A stretch of DNA of 11,028 bases from a bacterium (GCA_030426445.1 JAUHYS010000042.1:1-11028); one strand, 5' to 3'. Counted from the first letter of the stretch, positions 1-6,640 are shown. Notes: generated by a model not told the origin, from the letters alone. Numbers and translations are program-made.

Positions 1-1769
1 TTGACACGCGCAAAACTTGAAAGAGAAGAAATCAATCCAATATTGGGACCTTCAGGGGTCTCAATAGGGCAAATACGACCGTAGTGAGTTGCATGAACAT
101 CACGCACTTCAAAACCAGCTCTTTCACGCGTTAAACCGCCAGGCCCTAAAGCCGATAAACGACGCTTATGTGTAACTTCTGAAAGAGGGTTTGTCTGATC
201 CATAAACTGTGACAACTGACTACTTCCAAAAAACTCTTTAACAACAGCAGAAGCAGGCTTAGGGTTTATTAAGTCATGCGGCATCAAGGTTTCTATTTCC
301 TGCAGACTCATTCGTTCCTTAATAGCTCGTTCCATCCTCACCAAGCCTACACGGTATTGATTTTCTAGCAGTTCACCTACAGCACGAATGCGACGATTGC
401 CCAAATGGTCAATATCGTCCACCTGCCCAACCCCATCGCGTAATTGGACAAGATATTTTATAGCCTCTAAAATATCCTCTTTGCGCAATGCTGTTTCTGA
501 AATAGGTACATCAAAACCGAATTTATGATTAATTTTTAAACGTCCAACCTTGGATAAATCATAGCGCTCTGGGTTAAAAAACAAATTTTCAAAAAATAGA
601 GTCGCAGCCTCTAAAGTTGCTGGTTCACCAGGACGAAGTCGACGATAAATATCTATCAAAGCTTCATCCGTCGATTTTGCCTTATCAAGAAGTAAAGTAT
701 TACGAATATAAGGGCCCACATTAAAATTATCAATAAAGAGAAGGGGGATTTCCATGACGCCCTCAGCCTTGATTTCTTCCCATTTTTCTTCGGTAAGCAA
801 TTCGTTACATTCTAACATGATCTCACCTGTTTTAGGAGAAACCAGGTCATGCGCAACAGGACGCCCAACGATATCTTCCAACTCAACGGAAATTTCTTTT
901 ATCTTTGCAGCCTTAAGCTTTTGTATTGCACCTTTACTAAAGCGTCGACCTTTTTTAACTAAAACTTCATTGGTACTTGGGTGACGAATATCCTTGGCAG
1001 CTCTCTGCAAACCAACAAGCTCTGGATCAAAAGTTTTGTAAATATTTTTACCTTGATAGCTAATGTTTTCTGTTTTGTAAAAGAAATGTAAGATCTCCTC
1101 AGAATTAAGACCTAATGCCCTCACCAAAAGAGTCACTGGCATTTTACGCCTTCTATCAATACGCACATAAACAATATCCGAAGGATCGAACTCAAAATCC
1201 AACCAGGAACCGCGATTAGGAATCACACGCGCTGAATAAAGAATTTTTCCTGACGCATGTGTCTTCCCTTTATCACTTTCAAAAAAGACCCCTGGAGAAC
1301 GGTGCAATTGTGACACCACTACTCTTTCGGTCCCGTTGATAATAAAGGTCCCTGTTTCTGTCATCAACGGAATTTCACCAAAGTAAACTTCCTGCTCTTT
1401 AACATCACGAATTGTTTTTGTACCACCTTCTTCTCCGACCTCCCAAACAACTAAGCGAACAGTCACCTTTAGCGGAGCAGAATAAGTCATACCCCGCTCT
1501 CGACATTCACTGACTTCGTAAGCAGGTCTCTCAAAACGGTAAGAAACAAACTCTAGACTGGCTGTCTGATTAAAGTCTTTAATAGGAAATACACTTTTAA
1601 AAACCCCTTGTAACCCTTGATCTTCCCTTTCTTCAGGCGCAATATTAGCTTGCAAGAATTTTTCATAACTTTGCTTTTGGATCTCAATCAAATTGGGTAG
1701 CTCTATTACATTGGGGAGCTTAGAAAAGTTCCTCCTTAGATCCCCAAAGGGGATATAATTAAGACTCAT
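1..1769 (-). CDS. rpoB: RNA polymerase beta subunit, 5' part (runs off left edge)
   Basis: This is the N-terminal 589 residues of the beta subunit, part of the catalytic core of RNA polymerase; the frame is open to base 1, so the 3' part lies outside. The start is the ATG at 1769-1767 (MSLNYIPFGDLRRNF), with a GAGG ribosome site about 7 bases upstream. Recognisable blocks are FINGTERVVVSQLHRSPG in the protrusion, RGSWLDFEFDP in the lobe region, and VDDIDHLGNRRIR just before the rifampicin pocket. In the pocket (about residues 515-545), D524, H534 and S539 match E. coli D516, H526 and S531, so a rifampicin-sensitive form is inferred. The fragment ends just after IETPEGPNIGLI. The gene lies 69 bases after rplL, as usual. 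The family is usually about 1340-1400 residues, so roughly 750 or more are missing. Identity is certain. Confidence 0.97.
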   Translation of the reverse strand, partial: MSLNYIPFGDLRRNFSKLPNVIELPNLIEIQKQSYEKFLQANIAPEEREDQGLQGVFKSVFPIKDFNQTASLEFVSYRFERPAYEVSECRERGMTYSAPLKVTVRLVVWEVGEEGGTKTIRDVKEQEVYFGEIPLMTETGTFIINGTERVVVSQLHRSPGVFFESDKGKTHASGKILYSARVIPNRGSWLDFEFDPSDIVYVRIDRRRKMPVTLLVRALGLNSEEILHFFYKTENISYQGKNIYKTFDPELVGLQRAAKDIRHPSTNEVLVKKGRRFSKGAIQKLKAAKIKEISVELEDIVGRPVAHDLVSPKTGEIMLECNELLTEEKWEEIKAEGVMEIPLLFIDNFNVGPYIRNTLLLDKAKSTDEALIDIYRRLRPGEPATLEAATLFFENLFFNPERYDLSKVGRLKINHKFGFDVPISETALRKEDILEAIKYLVQLRDGVGQVDDIDHLGNRRIRAVGELLENQYRVGLVRMERAIKERMSLQEIETLMPHDLINPKPASAVVKEFFGSSQLSQFMDQTNPLSEVTHKRRLSALGPGGLTRERAGFEVRDVHATHYGRICPIETPEGPNIGLISSLSSFARV

Positions 1770-1812
1770 ATGAATTCCTCATTTCAAACTAGCTGTACCT
1801 AAGGTAAAGCAC

Positions 1813-1828
1813 GATTCATAGATTCATA
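1813..1828. repeat. Two tandem copies of GATTCATA
   Basis: An 8-base unit is repeated exactly twice without a spacer in the 69-base gap between rplL and rpoB. It is short and AT-rich, so it may be chance; no function is claimed. Confidence 0.4.
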
Positions 1829-1835
1829 TTACATA

Positions 1836-1850
1836 GAGCTACTTTAGCTC
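1836..1850 (-). promoter_or_regulatory. Short hairpin across the rplL stop codon
   Basis: A perfect 6-base inverted repeat (GAGCTA / TAGCTC, 3-base loop) covers the TAG stop of rplL at 1841-1839. No T-run follows on the minus strand, so it is not a normal intrinsic terminator. In E. coli the longer rplL-rpoB gap carries an attenuator and an RNase III site; this hairpin could play a weaker role of that kind, but that is inference. Confidence 0.3.
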
Positions 1851-2219
1851 GACTTTAGCTCCAGCTTTCTCAAGCTGTCCTTTTATTTTTTCTGCTTCCT
1901 CTTTTGCAACCGCTTCTTTTACAGGCTTAGGAGCGCCCTCAACAAGGTCTTTAGCTTCCTTAAGCCCTAAACCGGTAATTGCCCGAACTTCTTTAATTAC
2001 AGCGATTTTATTTCCACCTGCCTCAGTAAGAACGACATCAAATTCAGTCTTTTCCTCTACTGCTGCCCCACCTGCATTCGCGCCACCTGCAGCAACAGCA
2101 ACAGGTGCCGCAGCGGAAACTCCGAACTTTTCTTCAAAAGCTTTTACGAGGTCTGCCACCTCTAACAAGGTCATCTTTTCTACTGCTTCAAGGATTTGTT
2201 CAGCATTTACTTCTGCCAT
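1839..2219 (-). CDS. rplL: 50S ribosomal protein L7/L12
   Basis: This 126-residue protein is the multi-copy stalk protein of the large subunit, which recruits and stimulates the translational GTPases EF-G and EF-Tu. The N-terminal dimerisation region (about 1-30) is followed by an Ala/Gly-rich hinge (about 37-53, AAAPVAVAAGG) and the C-terminal factor-binding domain with KTEFDVVL and the GLGLKEAKDLVE helix. An in-frame TTG at 2234 would add five residues, but that TTG is part of the ribosome site itself (TTGGAGGAACCTAAAATG); GGAGG sits 8 bases before the ATG at 2219, so that ATG is chosen. It follows rplJ by 59 bases, the normal pairing, and shares the L10 leader control upstream of rplJ. Length is typical for the family. 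Confidence 0.97.
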   Translation of the reverse strand: MAEVNAEQILEAVEKMTLLEVADLVKAFEEKFGVSAAAPVAVAAGGANAGGAAVEEKTEFDVVLTEAGGNKIAVIKEVRAITGLGLKEAKDLVEGAPKPVKEAVAKEEAEKIKGQLEKAGAKVELK

Positions 2220-2227
2220 TTTAGGTT

Positions 2228-2232
2228 CCTCC
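2228..2232 (-). promoter_or_regulatory. Ribosome binding site that fixes the rplL start
   Basis: GGAGG on the minus strand lies 8 bases before the ATG at 2219. The longer in-frame TTG start at 2234 overlaps this site and would leave the gene without one, which supports the shorter protein. Confidence 0.85.
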
Positions 2233-2278
2233 AATTTAAATAAATTTAAACAAAATTTTATTTTTTAATTAAAACACT

Positions 2279-2794
2279 TTAAGATTTTTTATCACGAATA
2301 GCCGCTAAAACCGTCACCAGCTGGCGAGGAATTGCACTTAAAACATTGACTAAGTTTTGCGCTGGAGCATTCATCGATCCCATTAATTTAGCCAACATCT
2401 CTTCACGCGAAGGCAACTTAGATAAAGAGTCAATCTGACTTGCATTCATCAAGGCACCTGAAACAACAGCTGCTTTAATTTCTGGCTTCTGAAACTCCTT
2501 TGCGAAATTAACAATGACCTTTGCAGGACCAACCGGATCGACCTTAGAAGTCACCAATGCCACGGTACCCTGAAAATAATCATTTAAGACATCCATACCG
2601 GTATCGCGAACAGCCAGCTTAGCCAAAGTATTTTTATAGACTTTCATCTCTGCATCAACACCCTTTAAAGCACGACGCAGTTGATTCATTTCGTTAACCT
2701 TTAAACCCTTGTAATCGGTTAATAAAGCGATGACACAATTACTAAAACGCTGTTTAAGCTCCTCTATTGAGCTCTGTTTTTCTTGACGATTCAC
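2279..2794 (-). CDS. rplJ: 50S ribosomal protein L10
   Basis: This 171-residue protein anchors the L7/L12 dimers to 23S rRNA and, with L7/L12, represses its own mRNA. The N-terminal rRNA-binding domain includes LTDYKGLKVNEMNQLRRAL (about 25-43) and KVYKNTLAKLA (about 51-61); the C-terminal part (about 135-171) is the helical arm that binds L7/L12 and ends IPRQLVTVLAAIRDKKS. The start is GTG at 2794, supported by a strong GGAGG 7 bases upstream; there is no better ATG. It is separated from rplA by an unusually long 166-base leader holding an L10-type binding hairpin. Length is normal for the family. Confidence 0.97.
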   Translation of the reverse strand: MNRQEKQSSIEELKQRFSNCVIALLTDYKGLKVNEMNQLRRALKGVDAEMKVYKNTLAKLAVRDTGMDVLNDYFQGTVALVTSKVDPVGPAKVIVNFAKEFQKPEIKAAVVSGALMNASQIDSLSKLPSREEMLAKLMGSMNAPAQNLVNVLSAIPRQLVTVLAAIRDKKS

Positions 2795-2960
2795 GGTCTT
2801 TCCTCCAGGAAATCAAAAAAATTAATACGTGATCACAGTAAATATTGCGAAAAAGACCTGTCTCAATTGATTAGGAGTAGTTCAGAAGACTGTCTACGCA
2901 GGAATTATTACTTTAAAAGCAACCTGCGGTCTTTGACGCAAATTGTAAAATTAAAAATAC
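2795..2960 (-). promoter_or_regulatory. Leader of rplJ with possible switch pairing at the ribosome site
   Basis: This is the longest gap in the window. Besides the L10-type hairpin (2886-2933) it holds three related 7-mers. AAAGACC occurs at 2934-2928 (5' arm of the hairpin) and again at 2801-2795, directly between the GGAGG site (2806-2802) and the GTG start. GGTCTTT at 2858-2852 is complementary to both, and its pairing with the second copy extends by two G-U pairs into the ribosome site. The leader can therefore be drawn either with the start region exposed or with it closed. The complementarity is seen directly; switching is inference. Confidence 0.55.
2886..2933 (-). promoter_or_regulatory. 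L10 leader hairpin (binding site for L10-L7/L12 complex)
   Basis: On the minus strand, AAGAC-CGCAGG (2933-2923) pairs with CCTGCG-TAGACA-GTCTT (2902-2886). The two helices (6 and 5 perfect pairs) are separated by a one-sided internal loop TAGACA, the asymmetric bulge with the CCTGCGTAGAC string that I recall from known L10 leaders. The hairpin lies about 90 bases upstream of the rplJ GTG. In known cases the L10(L7/L12) complex binds here and lowers translation of rplJ and rplL. Position, neighbouring gene and motif agree. Confidence 0.8.
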
Positions 2961-3647
2961 TTACATAAAAACGTTTGAATCCAGACTTAACCCTGGGCTC
3001 ATGGTACAACTCAATGATACCCCTTTTAAATAATGCCCTTTACTGGCGGCTGGCTTAGCACGAACCACCGCTGCGATAAAGCTTTTTATGTTTTCTTCTA
3101 TTTTCTCAGAAGCAAAGGAAACTTTGCCCACCGCAGCATGAATAATACCCGCTTTATCATTACGAAATTCAACACGGCCCGCCTTAAGCTCTTTAATAAC
3201 TTTTTCTAATTCAAAAGTCACAGTTCCTACTTTGGGATTAGGCATTAAACCGCGGGGCCCCAAAAGCTTTCCCACTTTACTGACAGATGCCATCATATCT
3301 GGCGTTGCGACAACTTTATCAAAATCCATCCAACCGCCCTGAATTTTTTCCACCAAATCATCTCCGCCAACGTAATCAGCACCCGCTTGCTCAGCCTCTG
3401 CGACTTTATCACCTTTAGCAAAAGCCAAAATTCTCACAGTTTTACCTGTGCCATTCGGCAAGGAAACCGCACCACGAACCATTTGATCTGTTTGCCGCGC
3501 ATCGATACCTAAACGCAAAGCAAGCTCAACACTTTCGTCAAACTTTGCCGTTTTGACCTCTTTAAGCATCGCAACCGCTTCTTGTAGCGAATATTTTTTT
3601 TCTACATCAATCTTTTTTAAAGCTTCTCGATATTTTTTTCCAGACAT
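2961..3647 (-). CDS. rplA: 50S ribosomal protein L1
   Basis: This 228-residue protein forms the mobile L1 stalk of the large subunit and helps release deacylated tRNA from the E site; in many bacteria it also represses its own rplKA mRNA. The protein shows the N-terminal KKYREALKKID stretch, the MVRGAVSLPNGTGK region (about 57-70), GGWMDFDKVVATPDMM (about 104-119) and the signature LLGPRGLMPNPKVGTVT (about 128-144). The C-terminal GHYLKGVSLSCTMSPGLSLD is typical, followed by a short atypical SNVFM tail. The ATG at 3647 has GAGG 6 bases upstream. It begins 21 bases after rplK, consistent with one mRNA. No clear L1-binding site was recognised nearby. Confidence 0.97.
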   Translation of the reverse strand: MSGKKYREALKKIDVEKKYSLQEAVAMLKEVKTAKFDESVELALRLGIDARQTDQMVRGAVSLPNGTGKTVRILAFAKGDKVAEAEQAGADYVGGDDLVEKIQGGWMDFDKVVATPDMMASVSKVGKLLGPRGLMPNPKVGTVTFELEKVIKELKAGRVEFRNDKAGIIHAAVGKVSFASEKIEENIKSFIAAVVRAKPAASKGHYLKGVSLSCTMSPGLSLDSNVFM

Positions 3648-3668
3648 TAGAAACCTCTACAATAAAAC

Positions 3669-4091
3669 TTAATTCACTTCAATACCCATACTTCGTGCCG
3701 TTCCTTCAATAATTTTTACGGCAGCACTTAAATCTCCCGCATTAAGATCAGGCATCTTGGTTTGCGCAATCTCTTCTACTTGTGCTCGACTAACAGACCC
3801 AACTTTATTTTTATTCGGGACACCTGAACCTTTTTTTAGCTTTGCAGCCTTCAATAATAAAATACTCGCCGGAGGTGTTTTAGTAATAAAAGTAAAGGAG
3901 CGATCTTGATAGACCGTAATCACTACAGGAATAATTAAACCAGCATCTTTTTGAGTTTTTGCATTAAACTGCTTACAAAACTCCATAATGTTCACACCAT
4001 GTTGACCCAAAGCAGGCCCAACTGGCGGAGCAGGATTAGCTTGTCCTGCTGGACATTGCAATTTTATGAATGCCTGAATTTTTTTTGCCAT
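3669..4091 (-). CDS. rplK: 50S ribosomal protein L11
   Basis: This 140-residue protein binds the GTPase-associated centre of 23S rRNA and is the thiostrepton-site protein; it also takes part in RelA activation in many bacteria. The N-terminal domain holds the Pro-rich linker sequence PAGQANPAPPVGPALGQ (about 14-30) and GVNIMEFCKQFN; the rRNA-binding C-terminal domain starts near residue 70 and ends with ARSMGIEV, the usual terminal signature. The start ATG at 4091 has an AAAGG about 8 bases upstream. It follows nusG by 40 bases and precedes rplA by 21, the standard order. Full length, no missing conserved block. Confidence 0.97.
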   Translation of the reverse strand: MAKKIQAFIKLQCPAGQANPAPPVGPALGQHGVNIMEFCKQFNAKTQKDAGLIIPVVITVYQDRSFTFITKTPPASILLLKAAKLKKGSGVPNKNKVGSVSRAQVEEIAQTKMPDLNAGDLSAAVKIIEGTARSMGIEVN

Positions 4092-4131
4092 TTTTTATAC
4101 CTTTAAAAAAACTTTTTAATCAGCTAGAATA

Positions 4132-4662
4132 TTAAGCTTTTTCTACTTGCATAAACTCCAACTCAATTGGAGTCGAGCGACCAAATATACTCACCGAAAC
4201 TTTCAGTTTACCTTTTTCGGGACTAACCTCTTCAACAACACCCGCAAAACTTGCAAAAGGCCCCTCAATAACTCGAACAGATTCCCCCTTTTCAAATTCG
4301 ACCTTAGCTTTAGGCCGCAATGTCCCCTCGTCAATCTGGCGAGTAATACGCTTAACCTCTTCATCAGGAACAGCCGGAGGGTTGCGCCCCCCACCCACAA
4401 AACCGGTAATTTTTGGTGTCCCCTTGATAATATGCCAGGTCTCATCATTAAGATCCATCTTCACCAAAATATAACCCGGAAAAAATCGCCTAGATGAAGT
4501 TTTTTTTACACCTTTTTTCATTTCCACAACACTCTCAGAAGGCACCAATACCTCTGAAAAAAGGGGTTCTTTCCCCATAGACCTAACTCTTTCTTCTAAA
4601 GCCAACTTTGCTTTTTGCTCATAACCTGAATATGTATGAACCACATACCAACGGTGTGACAT
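4132..4662 (-). CDS. nusG: Transcription elongation/antitermination factor NusG
   Basis: This 176-residue protein binds the RNA polymerase clamp through its N-terminal NGN domain and links polymerase to Rho or the ribosome through its KOW domain. NGN (about 4-105) includes RWYVVHTYSGYE at the start, RRFFPGYILVKM (about 58-69) and TPKITGFVGG; KOW (about 125-155) includes FEKGESVRVIEGPFASFAG. The C-terminal SIFGRSTPIELEF string is typical. The ATG at 4662 has AAAAGG about 10 bases upstream. It sits between secE (33 bases) and rplK (40 bases), as in most bacteria. The sequence resembles NusG of deltaproteobacterial lineages, from memory. Confidence 0.97.
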   Translation of the reverse strand: MSHRWYVVHTYSGYEQKAKLALEERVRSMGKEPLFSEVLVPSESVVEMKKGVKKTSSRRFFPGYILVKMDLNDETWHIIKGTPKITGFVGGGRNPPAVPDEEVKRITRQIDEGTLRPKAKVEFEKGESVRVIEGPFASFAGVVEEVSPEKGKLKVSVSIFGRSTPIELEFMQVEKA

Positions 4663-4695
4663 AAATTTAATACCTTTTAATACTCAAACCTTAAA

Positions 4696-5151
4696 CTACC
4701 TTGGTTTCGCTTTGATCGGCAGAAACTTACCCATAACACTTCCCCATAATAAATCAAACAGAGAAAGAATAATAGTTGCCAACGCCACCATCACAACGAC
4801 CACTCCCGTCGAAGCCACAACCTCTTTTCTTGTCGACCAAGTTACTTTTGAAAACTCAGAGAACACTTCTTCTAAAAAAGACTGTGCCTTTGAGCTTCTT
4901 TTTATCGTAAAATAAAGCACCAGAACTAATAGTAAAGCAATGATTTCAGGCCACACTAAACGCCAAACCTCTACAAAACTCAAAAATTCTGGCCATGCAT
5001 CCCAAGCTTTAACCCAACGCCCTACATTAAGCGCAGTCAATGGAAGCTTAAAGACGGACCAAAGCTCAGTAAAAACAGCCCTGAGCAAAAGCCACATAAT
5101 GAAGGCCGCTGCAAGCAAGGAAATTTTGATCCACTTTTGAAAACGTCCCAT
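4696..5151 (-). CDS. secE: Preprotein translocase subunit SecE (three-helix form)
   Basis: SecE clamps SecY in the SecYEG channel of the inner membrane. The family signature is in the C-terminal third: EEVFSEFSKVTWSTRKEV (about 94-111), with Ser where the usual motif has Pro after Trp, followed by the essential helix (about 113-132). Two more hydrophobic segments lie upstream (about 8-28 and 68-83), making three helices as in E. coli, whereas many bacteria have only the last. At 151 residues it is longer than the E. coli protein (127), largely because of a roughly 39-residue Trp-rich segment between helices 1 and 2. The ATG at 5151 has AAGG about 10 bases upstream. It lies between tRNA-Trp and nusG, the expected place. 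Confidence 0.94.
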   Translation of the reverse strand: MGRFQKWIKISLLAAAFIMWLLLRAVFTELWSVFKLPLTALNVGRWVKAWDAWPEFLSFVEVWRLVWPEIIALLLVLVLYFTIKRSSKAQSFLEEVFSEFSKVTWSTRKEVVASTGVVVVMVALATIILSLFDLLWGSVMGKFLPIKAKPR

Positions 5152-5181
5152 AAAATTTAAACCTTCAATTCAACACACTAG

Positions 5182-5254
5182 CAGGAGAGACAGGAGTCGA
5201 ACCTGCAACCCCCGGTTTTGGAGACCGGTGCTCTACCAATTGAGCTACTCTCCT
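5182..5254 (-). tRNA. trnW: tRNA-Trp (anticodon CCA)
   Basis: The 73-base minus-strand sequence folds into a full cloverleaf. The acceptor stem AGGAGAG/CTCTCCT and D stem GCTC/GAGC are perfect, the anticodon stem is CCGGT/ACCGG with loop CTCCAAA (anticodon CCA at 5221-5219), and the T arm is GCAGG-TTCGACT-CCTGT. The discriminator base is G, the Trp identity base in bacteria. The 3' CCA is not encoded (CTA follows), so it must be added after processing. It sits between rpmG (38 bases) and secE (30 bases) with no terminator or clear promoter either side, so it is probably cut out of a long mRNA. Confidence 0.98.
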
Positions 5255-5292
5255 AGCAACTCTAAAAATGCACAGGAGATAAAAGCACAAAG

Positions 5293-5436
5293 CTACTTGG
5301 ATTCCTGATGTAAAGTATGCTTATTACAAACCCTGCAGTATTTTTTTCTCTCTAAGCGTCTACCTTTTTCAAAAACACTTTTTCTAAAAAGATAATTACG
5401 CCCTTTACATACGCTGCAATTTAAAAATATTTTCAC
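5293..5436 (-). CDS. rpmG: 50S ribosomal protein L33, divergent
   Basis: A 47-residue reading frame starts with GTG at 5436 and ends with TAG at 5295-5293. It carries the L33 zinc-ribbon pattern C7-x2-C10 and C34-x2-C37, the fragment RNY after the first pair, and the C-terminal NKHTLHQESK that matches the usual KHTLHKETK ending. L33 binds 23S rRNA near the E site. It is divergent: the usual TTKNK..TPDRLEL centre is replaced by LFRKSVFEKGRRLER, and the N-terminus is short. It starts 8 bases after the tuf stop; the GGAG overlapping the tuf stop codon (GTGGAGTAA), 11 bases before the GTG, can serve as ribosome site, suggesting translational coupling. tuf-rpmG-trnW-secE is a common order, which supports the call. 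Confidence 0.9.
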   Translation of the reverse strand: MKIFLNCSVCKGRNYLFRKSVFEKGRRLERKKYCRVCNKHTLHQESK

Positions 5437-5444
5437 AGAATATC

Positions 5445-6635
5445 TTACTCCACAATTTCAGTACAGACACCTGCACCAACAGTACGACCACCTTCTCGTA
5501 TTGCAAAACGCATCTCTTTCTCCATGGCCACAGGTGTGATCAACTCTACCTCGATCGTCACATTATCTCCAGGCATCACCATCTCTACACCATCAGGCAA
5601 CTTCACATTCCCTGTCACATCCGTGGTCCGTAAATAAAACTGAGGCCGATATCCATTAAAAAATGGGGTATGCCTCCCACCCTCCTCTTTACTCAACACA
5701 TATACCTCTGCCTTAAACTTCTTATGAGGTGTAATACTACCAGGCTTGGCCAATACCTGACCTCGCTCAACTTCCTCTTTCTTGGTCCCACGCAACAACA
5801 CCCCAACATTATCGCCAGCCCGACCTTCATCCAACATCTTACGAAACATCTCCACTCCCGTAACTGTCGTCTTCTCTGTATCCTTAAACCCAACTATCTC
5901 TACCTCTTCTCCCACTTTCACTATCCCACGCTCTACACGACCTGTCACAACCGTACCACGACCTGATATCGAAAACACATCCTCTATCGGCATCAAAAAC
6001 GACTTATCTATCGGTCGCTCAGGCTCAGGAATATACTTATCCACTTCCTCCATCAACTTCATTATCGAAGGCGCACCAATCTCTGACGCATCCCCTTCCA
6101 AGGCCTTTAACGCACTCCCTTTCACTATCGGAGTGTCATCCCCAGGAAACTTATACTGATTGAGCAACTCCCGAACCTCTAACTCCACTAACTCCAATAA
6201 CTCAGGATCATCCACCTGATCAACCTTATTTAAATACACTACTATATAGGGAACTCCCACCTGGCGTGCCAACAAAATATGCTCGCGCGTCTGTGGCATC
6301 GGCCCATCCGCTGCACTCACCACCAATATCGCTCCATCCATCTGTGCAGCTCCCGTAATCATATTCTTGACATAGTCCGCGTGACCTGGACAGTCCACAT
6401 GCGCATAATGCCGATTACCCGTCTCATATTCCACGTGCGCTGTCGCTATCGTGATCCCTCGCTCTCGCTCCTCAGGCGCTTTATCTATCTGATCATACGC
6501 CATAAACTCAGCCCCACCCGCTTCTGCTAACACCTTCGTGATCGCTGCCGTCAACGTTGTCTTACCATGATCCACATGCCCTATCGTCCCTATATTTATA
6601 TGCGGCTTCGTCCGCTCAAACTTCTCTTTTGACAT
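5445..6635 (-). CDS. tuf: Elongation factor Tu
   Basis: EF-Tu brings aminoacyl-tRNA to the ribosomal A site in a GTP-dependent way. The 396-residue product is full length. The G domain holds the P-loop GHVDHGKT (19-26), switch I with RGITIAT and T62, DCPGH (81-85, catalytic H85), NKVD (136-139) and GSAL near 173; domains 2 and 3 follow, including SGRGTVVTGRVERG and GGRHTPFFNGYRPQFY. The ATG at 6635 has AGGAGG only 5 bases upstream. Codon use is odd: G-ending codons (GAG, AAG, GTG, ACG, TTG) dominate and, by hand count, 15 of 25 Ile codons are ATA, whereas fusA next door favours ATT, AAA and GAA. It is the joint between the fusA side and the secE side of the usual cluster, so it may be a hybrid or collapsed copy. 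Confidence 0.98.
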   Translation of the reverse strand: MSKEKFERTKPHINIGTIGHVDHGKTTLTAAITKVLAEAGGAEFMAYDQIDKAPEERERGITIATAHVEYETGNRHYAHVDCPGHADYVKNMITGAAQMDGAILVVSAADGPMPQTREHILLARQVGVPYIVVYLNKVDQVDDPELLELVELEVRELLNQYKFPGDDTPIVKGSALKALEGDASEIGAPSIMKLMEEVDKYIPEPERPIDKSFLMPIEDVFSISGRGTVVTGRVERGIVKVGEEVEIVGFKDTEKTTVTGVEMFRKMLDEGRAGDNVGVLLRGTKKEEVERGQVLAKPGSITPHKKFKAEVYVLSKEEGGRHTPFFNGYRPQFYLRTTDVTGNVKLPDGVEMVMPGDNVTIEVELITPVAMEKEMRFAIREGGRTVGAGVCTEIVE

Positions 6636-6640
6636 CTTTG

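Noticed and set aside
754..984. Plus-strand open frame of 76 codons opposite rpoB
   Set aside because: It is antisense to a highly conserved stretch of rpoB, has no ribosome site and resembles no family.
1767..1777. Adjacent CATATG and GAATTC restriction sites at the rpoB start, suggesting a cloning junction
   Set aside because: The flanking codons and ribosome site are natural and continuous with rplL; the two hexamers are expected by chance in AT-rich DNA around an ATG.
2219..2234. Longer L7/L12 starting at TTG 2234
   Set aside because: The extra codons are the ribosome binding site itself and the added residues are not found in the family.
2942..2947. TACAAT on the minus strand upstream of the L10 hairpin, a possible -10 for an internal rplJ promoter
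   Set aside because: No acceptable -35 is found at 16-18 bases; the AT-rich context makes a chance match likely.
2783..2968. Plus-strand 61-codon frame across the rplJ leader
   Set aside because: It overlaps the L10 leader hairpin on the opposite strand, and has no ribosome site or family resemblance.
4092..4131. L1 autoregulatory site ahead of rplK
   Set aside because: The 40-base gap is A/T-rich and contains no structure I can match to the L1 target in 23S rRNA.
5309..5314. TTTACA on the minus strand inside rpmG, a possible -35 for a tRNA-Trp/secE promoter
   Set aside because: No -10-like hexamer at proper spacing (TTTGTG or TTGTGC instead).
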